A program made the position numbers and the translations under genes. Positions 18,051 through 27,926 of a stretch of DNA of 53,729 bases are shown here, piece after piece. The first letter of the stretch is position 1. The number at the start of each line of letters is the position of its first letter. Source of the DNA: Fidelibacterota bacterium (lineage in GTDB: Bacteria; Fidelibacterota; Marinisomatia; Marinisomatales; UBA1611); the NCBI GenBank assembly GCA_002718655.1, contig PBFM01000009.1:9886-63614 (forward strand), given 5' to 3'. The notes under the pieces are model-generated. The model saw only the letters and a list, made by a program, of their open reading frames with translations. It was not told the origin of the DNA and searched no databases.

Positions 18051-19016
18051 TTAAAGATCCTTCACACAGCGAAAACCAAAATTAGTATCCCTGTAATCTG
18101 GTTTAAGTTTATATCTCCTAGAGACGTTGCAGAAAACTTCATTACTGAACCAGGAGCCCCCTCTCACTACTTTCTCTGTACCGTAGTCAGGACCCTCGGG
18201 GTTTTTCATGCTGGCAATCTGGAAATAGTCATCATGATACCAATCTGAACACCACTCCCAAACATTACCACTCATGTCATAGATCCCTAGTGCGTTTGGC
18301 TTCTTTTTTCCTACTGGCTGTTTCGCATCCGTATTCTCTAGATACCAGGCGACCTCATCAATATTTTTAGAGCCTGAATATGACTGACCTTTGGTTCCAT
18401 AAGACCCACCCCTAGCTGCGTATTCCCACTCTGCCTCAGTTGGGAGTCTTTTTCCAATTTTTGATGCATAGTCATTAGCATCAAACCAAGACACATTTTC
18501 AACAGGGCACTCCATGCAACCGGTATAGTCTGATGCAAATTTTCCCATTACATGTCGATATTGACGCTGTGTAACCTCTGTCTGATCCATCAAAAAACTT
18601 CCGAGTTCCACCGAGTGCTCAGTCTTCTCTTTTTTCTTCTCATCAATCCCTATTCTAGTATATTTTCCGCCATCAACATAGACCATTCCCTCAGGTATGG
18701 TAACCAAACGGAAATTAATGATCTTTCCAATGATGAAATCCTTATCTATGAGAAGCCAGTTTATTTGATTATTTTTTCCAGGCAAAACATTGGGACCAAG
18801 ATCACCCTCTGCGTCTTTTATCTCAGCATATGTTTTTCCATTATCGGATGAATATGTAAGAGCAACGCGATCACCCCTAAAAAGCTTTCCACCCATGTCG
18901 TATTGTATGGAAATCGATAGCCCATCCTGCTTTGCTCTCACATTCTTATAAGTTTGCGCTGAGGTCGCTGTGATCGATACCAAGACCCCAAGCAATAATA
19001 TCTTTTTAGTTTTCAT
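18051..19016 (-). CDS. Secreted formylglycine-generating-enzyme-like protein
   Basis: 321 residues with a signal peptide (about 1-20), an N-terminal Ig-like segment (about 22-105) and an FGE-sulfatase domain (about 110-321). The domain is shown by MVYVDGGKYT, MDQTEVTQRQYR, PVENVSWFDA, LPTEAEWEYAARGG, YDMSGNVWEWCSDW, VVRGGSW and NFGFRC. By alignment with the human enzyme, the Cys341 position is Cys296 here but the Cys336 position is Ser291. True formylglycine formation is therefore doubtful; a binding or structural role, as in GldJ/GldK-type proteins, is an alternative. It is coupled to the SH3 lipoprotein gene downstream. Confidence 0.85.
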   Translation of the reverse strand: MKTKKILLLGVLVSITATSAQTYKNVRAKQDGLSISIQYDMGGKLFRGDRVALTYSSDNGKTYAEIKDAEGDLGPNVLPGKNNQINWLLIDKDFIIGKIINFRLVTIPEGMVYVDGGKYTRIGIDEKKKEKTEHSVELGSFLMDQTEVTQRQYRHVMGKFASDYTGCMECPVENVSWFDANDYASKIGKRLPTEAEWEYAARGGSYGTKGQSYSGSKNIDEVAWYLENTDAKQPVGKKKPNALGIYDMSGNVWEWCSDWYHDDYFQIASMKNPEGPDYGTEKVVRGGSWFSNEVFCNVSRRYKLKPDYRDTNFGFRCVKDL

Positions 19017-19125
19017 GATAAGCGGAATTTGTAAAGTTATTCTTTAAAGTGCAATTAAAAATAGACTACCGCTAATAAAACATGATTGAAATGATAATAT
19101 TTTTTATATTCATCTATTACTCTAC

Positions 19126-21276
19126 TTATAGGTTTTCCTTAAAGAATTCAATCATCTTTGAATAAAGATGCTTTCTTGCCCCACCGCCATAGATGCCGTG
19201 ATCACGACCTGGATACTGATACCATTCTACATCCTTATTAGATCTCAGAGCAGACTCAATGAATTGCATGGTGTGCTGCGAGTGGACATTGTCATCTTCT
19301 GTACCATGCATCATCAAAATACTACCACTCATCCTATGGATCCATGACATTACATTAGTAGAATCATAACCTGCCTTATTAGTTTGAGGCATTCCCATCG
19401 ATCTTTCCGTATAGGCTGTATCGTAGAGTCTAAAATCAGTACAGGGTGCAACAGCTACACCAGCACGAAAGTATTTTGCATTCCTTGTCAACATTAAACA
19501 AGTAAAATAGCCTCCTCCGCTCCAACCCCATGCTCCTATTCTATCTGGATCTGCATAACCTTCACCAACCAAATAATTAATTCCAGCAACCTGATCAAGA
19601 GATAGATATTTTGCCATGTCTCCATAACTTAGATTCTTAAATCCTTCACCTCGACCGCTCATGCCGCGAGTATCCATTGAGAACACAACATAACCTTGTT
19701 GAGCTAGATACTGGTTCCAGGTTGAGCCCCAACGATTCCATACTATCTGCGTTCCTGGCATGCCATATCCGTGGATTATCACAGGATACTTCTTGCCTGG
19801 TAAATAACCTGGTGGAAGGGTCAAGAGTCCATCAAGTTGAGTACTGCCGTCGAGAGTGGGAAAGTTTACTATTTTAGGAAATGACCAATCATATTGCTTA
19901 TATTGGTCTATATCTGTTTCACCAAGCACTCTTACCAAGCTCCCAGTCTGAAGTTCCTTTAATAATATTTTTCTAGGACTATCCGTGCTTGAGAATGTAT
20001 CAATGAAATATTTTCCTGAACCAGTTAGCCTTACACTGTGGTCCCCTTCCTCAGGGGTCAATAGAGAGATTTCCGTACCATCAAACCGAACGGAATACAG
20101 TTTTCGTTCAAAAACGGAGGATTTATTCCCAATAAAATAAATAACCTCTTGCTTTTCATCAACGTGTATTAACTTAGTGGCCTCCCATTTTCCTTCAGTA
20201 ATTGGCCAGGATCTAGATCCCGAATGTTTTGCCATCCAAACATGTTTGAATCCAGAATTTTCTGATATCCATATAATCCTTCCATCTTTTAGATGTCTTA
20301 TTTGACCATCATTATCTAACCAACCAGTCTCATCTTTTTCGGTTAATACTTTAATCGATCGTCCTGTTGAGCTTTTCGCTACATACATTTCCCATTTTTT
20401 CTGGTCACGATTCATCTTCAAGAATGATATGCTTTCATTATTTACCCAGTTCATCCAAGGAAGATAATCGTCATCAACATAGGCTTTATCTATCCACTTT
20501 CTTCCTGCACCTTTTACGCGAACAATCCCTATTCTAAGAGACGGATTCCTCTGCCCCGCTTTAGGGTATCTGATTGTTTTTATGACTGGATATTTTGACA
20601 ATTCATTTATCATTGAGAATTCTGGAACCATGGACTCGTCTTCTTCCCAATAAGCAATGGATCTGCTATCTGGAGACCATCTATAGCCATCATACCCAGT
20701 CAACTCTTCTTCATACAACCAACCAAAATGACCATTGAATATGGTCTTCGACCCAGTTGTAGTAAGCTGTCTTTCTCTATCGCGCTTTATGTCATATACA
20801 TATAGATTATTATCTAGTCTGACATATGCGATCAGTTTGCCATCAGGTGAGAATTTCACATTCCTCAAAGATTGATTGTTATCAGTTAAAGGAATCAATT
20901 TATTTTTCAGAAGGTCATAAACGAAGTAGGTAGAAATGTGAGAATATCTCCAAATCTTTTTTGAATCAGTCCTTATTATCAATCTTCTTTTATCACTTGC
21001 GAATTGCAAGTTGCTAACATGAAGATCATCACCATCTAAGTTAAATGCCATGCTATCAAGAAATAGTGTAGTATCTGAACTAAGCAGGTCAACCCTATAC
21101 CACTTTTTCCAATTTACACCTCGCCCCCTTATTAAGACTGCATCTTCTTTTGGAATCGGTATGTTCCATCCAATACTGGCATTATTAAAAGGAGAACTTA
21201 TTATTGCCTCTTCAAAAGTAAGCCTCCTGCCATTAAGAATTTGTAATGATAATAGAATTAAGATGATTACCTTCAT
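19126..21276 (-). CDS. Dipeptidyl peptidase IV family (S9B) serine peptidase
   Basis: 716 residues that should remove X-Pro or X-Ala dipeptides from peptides outside the cytoplasm. It has a short signal peptide (1-16), a DPP-IV-type propeller (about 50-480) and an alpha/beta hydrolase domain (about 490-716). The catalytic triad is Ser586 (GWSGGGY), Asp661 (HGTEDDNVH) and His693 (GRDHGIYG), with the family's 32-residue Asp-His spacing. The N-terminal amine-binding Glu pair is present (YEEEL, 188-192). The nucleophile elbow has Gly where DPP-IV usually has Tyr (GWSYGG). The gene overlaps the upstream UDG gene by 4 nt (ATGA). Confidence 0.92.
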   Translation of the reverse strand: MKVIILILLSLQILNGRRLTFEEAIISSPFNNASIGWNIPIPKEDAVLIRGRGVNWKKWYRVDLLSSDTTLFLDSMAFNLDGDDLHVSNLQFASDKRRLIIRTDSKKIWRYSHISTYFVYDLLKNKLIPLTDNNQSLRNVKFSPDGKLIAYVRLDNNLYVYDIKRDRERQLTTTGSKTIFNGHFGWLYEEELTGYDGYRWSPDSRSIAYWEEDESMVPEFSMINELSKYPVIKTIRYPKAGQRNPSLRIGIVRVKGAGRKWIDKAYVDDDYLPWMNWVNNESISFLKMNRDQKKWEMYVAKSSTGRSIKVLTEKDETGWLDNDGQIRHLKDGRIIWISENSGFKHVWMAKHSGSRSWPITEGKWEATKLIHVDEKQEVIYFIGNKSSVFERKLYSVRFDGTEISLLTPEEGDHSVRLTGSGKYFIDTFSSTDSPRKILLKELQTGSLVRVLGETDIDQYKQYDWSFPKIVNFPTLDGSTQLDGLLTLPPGYLPGKKYPVIIHGYGMPGTQIVWNRWGSTWNQYLAQQGYVVFSMDTRGMSGRGEGFKNLSYGDMAKYLSLDQVAGINYLVGEGYADPDRIGAWGWSGGGYFTCLMLTRNAKYFRAGVAVAPCTDFRLYDTAYTERSMGMPQTNKAGYDSTNVMSWIHRMSGSILMMHGTEDDNVHSQHTMQFIESALRSNKDVEWYQYPGRDHGIYGGGARKHLYSKMIEFFKENL

Positions 21277-21950
21277 AATCCAACTTCCACTTTTATCGTT
21301 TCAAGGAAATCCACCATCATTTTTTGATTTAATCGTCCAGTGTTTACATTTCTTGGGCTTGGGTGAAATGCACCAAAGAGAGTCAAGCCATTTGGCAATT
21401 CATAGCGCACACCGTGCCCAAATGGATAATCTTTCATTTTAACTGGGTGTACATTACGAACAAACCTAAGACAAGCATCAAACCCGATTTTCCCCAAAGC
21501 CAAAACAACCTTCAAATCATTTAATAGTTCAAATTCTTTTTCTAAATAAGGCTTGCAATTATCTTTTTCCATTGCAGTTGGTTTATCACCAGGAGGTACA
21601 CATTTCACTGCAGCCGTGATATAACCATCTATCTCCAATCCATCTTCCCTATGATCTGAATTAGGTTGATTTGACAAACCTGCTTCATGGAGACATTTAA
21701 ACAGAAATTCCGCCGATTTATCACCTGTAAAGACTCTGCCAGTTCTATTCCCGCCATGAGCTGCTGGAGCAAGACCCAGAACCATTATCCTAGCCTTTGA
21801 GTCACCATAACCGGGGACAGGTTTACCCCAATAATTCCATTCCATATAGGAACGTCTCTTTTCTTTTGCAATTTTTTCTCGAAAAGAAACTAGTCTATCA
21901 CATTTTTTACAAGTAATGATGTTGCCGTTTAGTTCGGAAAAATTTTTCAT
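21273..21950 (-). CDS. Uracil-DNA glycosylase, family 5 (UDGb type)
   Basis: 225 residues. It excises uracil and related deaminated bases from DNA in base-excision repair. Motif 1 is GLAPAAHGGNRTGR (59-72), the family 5 form that lacks the polar activating residue of classical UDG. Motif 2 is HPSPRNVNTGRL (196-207). Four cysteines (14, 17, 117, 132) match the 4Fe-4S ligand pattern of the family. It overlaps both neighbours by 4 nt, so it is co-transcribed with the oxidoreductase and the peptidase although no functional link is obvious. Confidence 0.9.
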   Translation of the reverse strand: MKNFSELNGNIITCKKCDRLVSFREKIAKEKRRSYMEWNYWGKPVPGYGDSKARIMVLGLAPAAHGGNRTGRVFTGDKSAEFLFKCLHEAGLSNQPNSDHREDGLEIDGYITAAVKCVPPGDKPTAMEKDNCKPYLEKEFELLNDLKVVLALGKIGFDACLRFVRNVHPVKMKDYPFGHGVRYELPNGLTLFGAFHPSPRNVNTGRLNQKMMVDFLETIKVEVGL

Positions 21951-22972
21951 TTTGCCCTCAGCAATACTTTCCCAAAATTTTTTCTTTCTCCAATATGGGA
22001 ATGCGCACCTTCTGCATCTTTAAGTTCAAAGACACTATCAATTACAGCTTCAATTATGCCTTTTTCAAGCCAATCAAAAAGAATACCACCGTATTTACTA
22101 ACAAGGTCATTACGTTGCCTTATCATTCCCAAGTGAAAACCAAATGCACCCTGATTTTTCATCATTAGGTGTCTAGGATTGAAATTTGGCATCTTCAAAA
22201 CCTCTGGAATTATTTTTAAATAATTTCTTTTCGGTCCTGTTACTGCTGTCGAAAAACCATATACGCCAATCCGGCCAAATTCAGATAAAATAGAATAACT
22301 TTTTTTTAGTTGCGCACCACCCAGAGGGTCTAAAATAAGATCAACACCTTTGCCCATCGTAATATTTAGGACCTCATCTTGGAAATCATTGTTCTGATAG
22401 TCTATTAGATTATGAACTCCCAATCTCTTTAGCTTTTCGTGCTTTCCTAAAGAAGCTGTACCAATCACATTCGCACCTATATGATTTGCAATTTGAAAAG
22501 CGGCCACGCCAACACCTCCACCAATACCGTGTATCAGAATGGTCTCATCCTTTCTGAGTGCTCCTTGATGTATCATCATAAAATAGGCAGTAAGGTAATT
22601 AACCGGGATTGCTGCAGCAACATCAAGCCACTTTTCATCAATAATAAATAATTGCTCTGCAGGTGCATTGACTAAAGTGGAATATCCTCCCGATCTACAC
22701 ATACCAACAACTGCTTTACCAAGGTATGGGTTTAAATCTTCGGATGAAACTTTTTTAACCACACCAGCTATCTCCATCCCTAATACATAAGGAGGTTTGA
22801 GTCGCGTAGTATAAAGGCCCATCCTACTCATTATATCAGCAAAATTAATTCCAGAGTATCGTACTTCAACTTGAATCTCTCCTTTCAACGGGTCTGATAT
22901 GGATCCTGAACGAAATTCCAAAACATCGGGCCCACCGTATCTATTTATGAAAATTGATTGATTTTGGTTCAT
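21947..22972 (-). CDS. Quinone oxidoreductase-like MDR family protein
   Basis: 341 residues of the medium-chain dehydrogenase/reductase superfamily, zeta-crystallin/VAT-1 branch, predicted to use NADPH on quinones or enones in the cytoplasm. Seen are the GroES-like N-terminus (YSGINFADIMSRMGLY, PYVLGMEIAGVV), the nucleotide-binding motif HGIGGGVGVAAFQ (about 149-161) and the DLILDPLGG strand. The structural-zinc cysteines are absent, as in the zinc-free branch. It opens the three-gene minus operon, divergent from the foldase gene. Confidence 0.88.
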   Translation of the reverse strand: MNQNQSIFINRYGGPDVLEFRSGSISDPLKGEIQVEVRYSGINFADIMSRMGLYTTRLKPPYVLGMEIAGVVKKVSSEDLNPYLGKAVVGMCRSGGYSTLVNAPAEQLFIIDEKWLDVAAAIPVNYLTAYFMMIHQGALRKDETILIHGIGGGVGVAAFQIANHIGANVIGTASLGKHEKLKRLGVHNLIDYQNNDFQDEVLNITMGKGVDLILDPLGGAQLKKSYSILSEFGRIGVYGFSTAVTGPKRNYLKIIPEVLKMPNFNPRHLMMKNQGAFGFHLGMIRQRNDLVSKYGGILFDWLEKGIIEAVIDSVFELKDAEGAHSHIGERKNFGKVLLRAK

Positions 22973-23082
22973 AATAACACCCCTAAGTTAAATCCTTCTT
23001 GCTCATTGTTTCATCAAATACCCTATTATAAATTGGCCAGCAAAATTTTTTAATAATATTTATAAATAATTAAGGAACACCT

Positions 23083-24915
23083 ATGGCTTTAATGACCGCT
23101 ATGCGCGAAAAAATGCATGTCGTCCTGTGGGCCTTGCTAGCACTTTTCCTATTGAGTATGACCCTTGGTGGACTAGTGGGTGGGGCAAACATCGTGGATC
23201 AGATCTTCGGTAACGTAAATCCACAGACAACCATTGCTCAGATCAATGGTGAGAACATATCTCCAGACCGATTTAATAATATGGTCAACCAACAACTTCA
23301 AAATTCAAGAGCATCAGGACAAGAGATAAATGACCTTCTACTACAAAGAGCACGTAATAGTGCATGGGATAATTTAATTAGAGATGTATTGGTTTCTCAG
23401 GTTGTGGAAGAACTTGGAATCACATCTTCTGATAATGAAGTAATATATCATCTTGAAAATAATCCGCCTCCCTTTCTGACACAAAATCCAACATTCCAAA
23501 CAAATGGAATATTTGATAATAAAAAATATCTTGAAGCCTTAGCAAATCCACAAGGCAATGAATGGGCACCAATAGAGTCTTTCATGCGAGATACATACAT
23601 ACCAAATTACAAGCTTCAAAAAATGATAGATGAAAGTATCATCATAACAGATGAGGATATCAGAGAAGAGTTCATAAAACGCAATGTAAAGTTCACACTA
23701 ACAGGCGCTCACATTACATCTGCAACGGTTTCCAAAGAAGATTCAAAAGCAACAGATGAGGAGATAAAATCTTACTATGAACAAAACAAGTCTGAATTTT
23801 CTCACGATGGGCTTAGGTCTATCTCGTATGTTAAATGGGAAAAAAAACCTTCATCTCAGGACTCAATTGAAGCATCAACCCTTGCAAAAGAATTATACCT
23901 TAAAGCAAAAAATGGTGAAGATTTTGCAGCACTCGCAAATGAACATTCGATGGATCCCGGAAATCAAAACACTAAAGGTGGAGACCTAGGCTGGTTCAAA
24001 AAAGGTAGAATGGTAAAAGAATTTGATGAAGCTGCATTCAAAGCAAAAAAAGGACAAATAATTGGTCCAATAAAATCTAATTTTGGATTTCATGTAATCC
24101 ATGTTCGTGATATACGAAAAAATGAAGATGGTGATAAGGAAGTGCTTGCATCTCATATCCTCACTCAGGCTGAAATTTCACCATCAACATTATCAAGCAT
24201 GAAAAGAGATGTAAATCTTTTTAGCTATGATGCCCAAGACTATGGATTCTATGAGACAGTAGATGAAAATAAATTAAATTTTGAATCATACAATCGATTT
24301 AATGAATCAATGTATTCGATTCCTGGTATTGGTGGGCTAAGGACTGCCATTCGATTTGCCTTTAATGGGAAACTAGGTCAAACTTCTGACATAATGGAAA
24401 ATGAACGATATTTCATTGTCTGCAGAATTGATTCGATTACCAATCCCGGTTTTAAGACCCTTAGCGAAGTCAAATCTCAAATTGCAACCAAGCTCGATCG
24501 TGAAAAAATAAAAGCTGCTACTCTGCTTGAAGCAAATGATTTACTCATAAAATTGACAACTAAAGGATCCGACTTAAAATATTTGATTGAAAATGAAAAA
24601 GAATTGGATGGCTTCAAAAATGAATCAAAAACTCTTCTACAAGGATTTACATCCATAGGAAGAAGTTTCTTTGTAAACGGCGCTTTGTTAAATGCTAAAA
24701 AAGGTGATATTCTAGGCCCTTTAGAGACTAACAGAGGTCAGGCGATTATTGAACTTATCGAAGTTGAAAAGTTTGATTCAACAAAGTTTGAAACTCAGAA
24801 AGCCCAATTACGTGATCTAATTTTCTCTAGAAAACAAGGTCAACTTTTTCAAGCTTGGATAGACGGTCTTAAGGAAGAAGCTGAAATTATAGATAATAGG
24901 AAATATTACTTCTAG
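23083..24915 (+). CDS. ppiD: PpiD/SurA-like membrane-anchored peptidyl-prolyl isomerase
   Basis: 610 residues. A periplasmic foldase anchored by one N-terminal helix (about 12-35). SurA_N-like helices follow (about 45-215, starting ATIAQINGENISPDRF), then a parvulin domain (about 241-340; GDLGWFKKGRMVKEFDEAAF and GPIKSNFGFHVIHV) and a C-terminal PpiD-type region that includes a degenerate second parvulin-like segment. AAGGA lies 9 nt before the ATG. Domain order and length match PpiD (about 620 residues). It is followed after 29 nt by the carboxylase gene on the same strand. Confidence 0.85.
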   Translation: MALMTAMREKMHVVLWALLALFLLSMTLGGLVGGANIVDQIFGNVNPQTTIAQINGENISPDRFNNMVNQQLQNSRASGQEINDLLLQRARNSAWDNLIRDVLVSQVVEELGITSSDNEVIYHLENNPPPFLTQNPTFQTNGIFDNKKYLEALANPQGNEWAPIESFMRDTYIPNYKLQKMIDESIIITDEDIREEFIKRNVKFTLTGAHITSATVSKEDSKATDEEIKSYYEQNKSEFSHDGLRSISYVKWEKKPSSQDSIEASTLAKELYLKAKNGEDFAALANEHSMDPGNQNTKGGDLGWFKKGRMVKEFDEAAFKAKKGQIIGPIKSNFGFHVIHVRDIRKNEDGDKEVLASHILTQAEISPSTLSSMKRDVNLFSYDAQDYGFYETVDENKLNFESYNRFNESMYSIPGIGGLRTAIRFAFNGKLGQTSDIMENERYFIVCRIDSITNPGFKTLSEVKSQIATKLDREKIKAATLLEANDLLIKLTTKGSDLKYLIENEKELDGFKNESKTLLQGFTSIGRSFFVNGALLNAKKGDILGPLETNRGQAIIELIEVEKFDSTKFETQKAQLRDLIFSRKQGQLFQAWIDGLKEEAEIIDNRKYYF

Positions 24916-24944
24916 GTCTATCTTAGAAAAACTAATTATTTCAA

Positions 24945-26543
24945 ATGCCCATTCTAGAAACAAAAATCAATAAAGATTTAGATAGTTTTATAGAAAACTT
25001 TGAACACAATAAGCAATTATCTGATGAACTAGCTTCAAAATTACACAATATTAAGAAAATGGGATCTGCCAGTAGCATTGAAAAACATCAATCGAGAGGC
25101 AAACTTACTGTTAGAGACCGGATTGATAAGCTCAAGGATGAAAACAGTGAAATATTGGAATTTTCTGAACTTGCCGCTTATCATGTATACGAAGACATAG
25201 TTCCTGCTGCTGGAATAATAACCTGCATAATCAAAATAAAGAACCGGTATTGCATAGTGGTTGCGAACGATGCAACAGTAAAAGGTGGCACATATTACCC
25301 TCTAACGGTTAAAAAACACCTTAGAGCACAAGAGATTGCTTTAGAAAATCATTTGCCTTGCATTTATCTAGTTGATAGCGGGGGAGCGTTTTTGCCAATG
25401 CAAGACCAAGTATTCCCAGATAAGGAACATTTTGGGAGGATTTTTTATAACCAAGCAAAAATGAGTTCAATGGGCATACCTCAAATTGCAGCTGTAATGG
25501 GCTCATGCACAGCTGGAGGTGCTTATGTTCCAGCAATGAGTGATGAGGCAATTATTGTTAATAAGACTGGTACAATATTCCTAGGAGGTCCTCCACTTGT
25601 TAAAGCAGCAATTGGGGAGATAGCTACGGCAGAAGAATTAGGTGGCGCCAAACTTCATACTAGATTAAGTGGAGTCGCTGACCATTTTGCTGAACATGAT
25701 GATGATGCAATAGCTAAGCTTCGAAGCATAATAGATCATTTACCTCAAGAGATAAAAGATAAAAAAGAGTTCCAAGAGCCTAAGTATGACATTAATGAGC
25801 TTTTTGGAATATTAGAAAAGAATAGTAAGAAGCCTTATGACATTCATGAGATTATAGCTCGATTAGTTGATAAATCAAATTTTGAAGAATTTAAAGCAGA
25901 TTATGGCAAAACCCTTGTAACTGGATTTGCAAAGATTGGTGGACATCCAATTGGAATCATTGGTAATAATGGTGTTTTATTTAGTGAAACGGCCATAAAA
26001 GGAGCACACTTTGTTGAGATTTGTAGTAAACGAAAAATCCCCCTCCTGTTTCTGCAGAATATTACCGGGTTTATGGTAGGTAAAAGAGCAGAAGCTGGCG
26101 GGATTGCCAAAAATGGAGCTAAAATGGTACAGGCGGTAGCCGCCACCAATGTTCCCAAAATTACTATAATTGTTGGCGGTAGTTTTGGAGCAGGAAACTA
26201 CGCAATGAGCGGAAGAGCGTATCAGCCTCGGTTCTTGTGGATGTGGCCAAATGCAAGGATATCTGTGATGGGTGGGGACCAAGCAGCCAATGTAATGTCC
26301 ACAATTAAAAAAGACCAATCAATAAAAAAAGGACAAGAAATTACAGAGAGCGAGATTCACGATTTCAAGAAACCAATTTTAGAGAAATATGAGAAAGAAG
26401 GTAATCCATATTATGCAAGTGCACGACTTTGGGATGATGGAGTCATTAGCCCAACCGCTACACGAAATATTCTAATTACTGCACTTAATGCAATGCAAAA
26501 TAAGCCAATTGGTGAAACGATTTTTCCTGTTTTCAGAATGTAA
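24945..26543 (+). CDS. mccB: 3-methylcrotonyl-CoA carboxylase beta (carboxyltransferase) subunit
   Basis: 532 residues, the length of MCC beta. It transfers CO2 from biotin to 3-methylcrotonyl-CoA in leucine breakdown. The N-terminal half has [50 protein letters not shown] and [16 protein letters not shown]. The C-terminal half has [19 protein letters not shown] and [16 protein letters not shown]. The TYYP and FLPMQ forms fit MCC rather than propionyl-CoA carboxylase. The biotin-carboxylase alpha subunit is not in this window. It converges on the thioesterase gene with a 10-nt gap and no hairpin. Confidence 0.9.
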   Translation: MPILETKINKDLDSFIENFEHNKQLSDELASKLHNIKKMGSASSIEKHQSRGKLTVRDRIDKLKDENSEILEFSELAAYHVYEDIVPAAGIITCIIKIKNRYCIVVANDATVKGGTYYPLTVKKHLRAQEIALENHLPCIYLVDSGGAFLPMQDQVFPDKEHFGRIFYNQAKMSSMGIPQIAAVMGSCTAGGAYVPAMSDEAIIVNKTGTIFLGGPPLVKAAIGEIATAEELGGAKLHTRLSGVADHFAEHDDDAIAKLRSIIDHLPQEIKDKKEFQEPKYDINELFGILEKNSKKPYDIHEIIARLVDKSNFEEFKADYGKTLVTGFAKIGGHPIGIIGNNGVLFSETAIKGAHFVEICSKRKIPLLFLQNITGFMVGKRAEAGGIAKNGAKMVQAVAATNVPKITIIVGGSFGAGNYAMSGRAYQPRFLWMWPNARISVMGGDQAANVMSTIKKDQSIKKGQEITESEIHDFKKPILEKYEKEGNPYYASARLWDDGVISPTATRNILITALNAMQNKPIGETIFPVFRM

Positions 26544-26553
26544 TGTGCTAAGT

Positions 26554-26964
26554 TTAATTATTAAAGCTTTCTACTATCCTAGCTTGAATCTCAGTAGGAA
26601 TTCTTTGAGGCTTTCCAAGAGAATTCGTGAATGCGTGGATGGTATATCCGCTAGCGATAAGGGTACTATTTTCGTATAAACTAACTTCATATTCTATTTT
26701 TAGTTTTACATTAGGTATTTTATTTATACTAGTTTTTATATTCAATATTTGTTCTAATTTTGCACTTCTCTTGTAATCACAATGAGATGTAATTACTGGT
26801 AAATAGATACCTGTGCGTTCAACTAATGAGATATTTAAGCCTATTTTACTAAGTAATTCAGTTCTCGCCTCTTCAAAAAATTCTAAATATCGGGAATAAT
26901 AAACAATTCCCATTTGGTCTACGTCCTTATAAAATATTTTCTTTAAGTGATTATGTTTAATCAT
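26554..26964 (-). CDS. Hotdog-fold acyl-CoA thioesterase (YbgC/4HBT family)
   Basis: 136 residues, a typical single hotdog domain. The active-site region is FYKDVDQMGIVYYSRYLEFFEEAR-like in the first 35 residues, with Asp16 as the likely catalytic acid (second Asp of DxD) and Tyr/Arg positions conserved. It hydrolyses short acyl-CoA or acyl-ACP thioesters; the substrate cannot be told from sequence. Its ATG overlaps the accA stop by 4 nt, which links it to fatty-acid synthesis. Confidence 0.85.
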   Translation of the reverse strand: MIKHNHLKKIFYKDVDQMGIVYYSRYLEFFEEARTELLSKIGLNISLVERTGIYLPVITSHCDYKRSAKLEQILNIKTSINKIPNVKLKIEYEVSLYENSTLIASGYTIHAFTNSLGKPQRIPTEIQARIVESFNN

Positions 26965-27920
26965 TCGTCCTCAATAAAAAAACCTAAAGAGTCATATTTG
27001 TTTATTCTATTATCAAGGAAATCATCAGGTTTAATAGTTGATAGTATATCTAGTTCTTCAATCAATGCTTGTTTTAGTGATTCTGCAGATGCAGTAAAAT
27101 CACGGTGTGCACCTCCATTAGGTTCTGAGACAATTCGCTCACAAATCCCCATTTCTACAAGATCGGATGGTATTGGTCTGAGTGCCTCTGCTGCATCCTC
27201 AGCGCGCTTTGCATCTCTGAACAGAATTGAAGCACATCCTTCGGGGCTAATAACTGAATACCAAGTATTTTCCATCATTAACATCTTGTCGCAAACTCCT
27301 ATACCTAAAGCACCACCACTAGCACCTTCACCGATAACAACACTAATTATTGGCACCTTAAGATTTGACATCTCCATTAAGTTACTTGCAATGGCTTGTC
27401 CTTGTCCTCTTTCTTCCGCGCCTATACCAGGATATGCACCAATAGTATCCATTAAGGTAATTATAGGCAATTTAAACTTTTCTGCAAGCTTCATGATTCG
27501 CAATGCTTTTCTATATCCCTCTGGCCTCATCATTCCAAAATTCCTATGAAGATTTTCTTTAGTATTTCTTCCTTTCTGTTGTCCGACCCAAGCAACTTTA
27601 TAATTACCAAAATGTCCAAGTCCAGTAACTACAGCAGGGTCATCCATAAAATGACGATCTCCGTGCAGTTCAATGAAATCGCTAGAAAAATATTTTATAT
27701 AATCTAGCGAATATGGTCGGTTTGGATGACGAGCAAGCTGTATGCGCTGCCACCTGGTCAAACCAGAGTATATATCATTTATAAGTTCATTTCTCTTCTT
27801 TTTTAATTTTGATAAAGAAGACAAATTTTCCTTAGTAGGATTTTCTATAGATAATAAAGATTTAATTTCTTCATCAAAATCTCTAACTGGTTTTTCAAAT
27901 TCAAGATAATATTCAGTCAT
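26961..27920 (-). CDS. accA: Acetyl-CoA carboxylase carboxyltransferase subunit alpha
   Basis: 319 residues, family length. With AccD it makes malonyl-CoA for fatty-acid synthesis. Diagnostic segments are LARHPNRPYSLDYI, FIELHGDRHFMDDPA, GQQKGRNTKENLHRNFGM, DTIGAYPGIGAEERGQGQ and GEGASGGALGIGV, which holds the oxyanion Gly-Gly. The N-terminal helix (residues 1-60) is the usual AccA coiled-coil. accD and the biotin subunits are elsewhere. It lies 6 nt upstream of the stop of the WecA-like gene's frame, in one minus operon. Confidence 0.97.
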   Translation of the reverse strand: MTEYYLEFEKPVRDFDEEIKSLLSIENPTKENLSSLSKLKKKRNELINDIYSGLTRWQRIQLARHPNRPYSLDYIKYFSSDFIELHGDRHFMDDPAVVTGLGHFGNYKVAWVGQQKGRNTKENLHRNFGMMRPEGYRKALRIMKLAEKFKLPIITLMDTIGAYPGIGAEERGQGQAIASNLMEMSNLKVPIISVVIGEGASGGALGIGVCDKMLMMENTWYSVISPEGCASILFRDAKRAEDAAEALRPIPSDLVEMGICERIVSEPNGGAHRDFTASAESLKQALIEELDILSTIKPDDFLDNRINKYDSLGFFIEDE

Positions 27921-27926
27921 GTTTTT

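Noticed and set aside
18051-19016. Active formylglycine-generating enzyme
   Set aside because: One of the two catalytic cysteines is Ser, and no sulfatase gene is nearby.
22973-23082. Promoter in the divergent gap before the foldase gene
   Set aside because: TATTATAA-like boxes exist but none has a good -35 at proper spacing; a promoter is expected but not located.
26947-27549. 200-codon open frame on the plus strand opposite accA
   Set aside because: accA is unmistakable on the minus strand; the opposite frame is Ser/Ile-rich with no recognisable domain.
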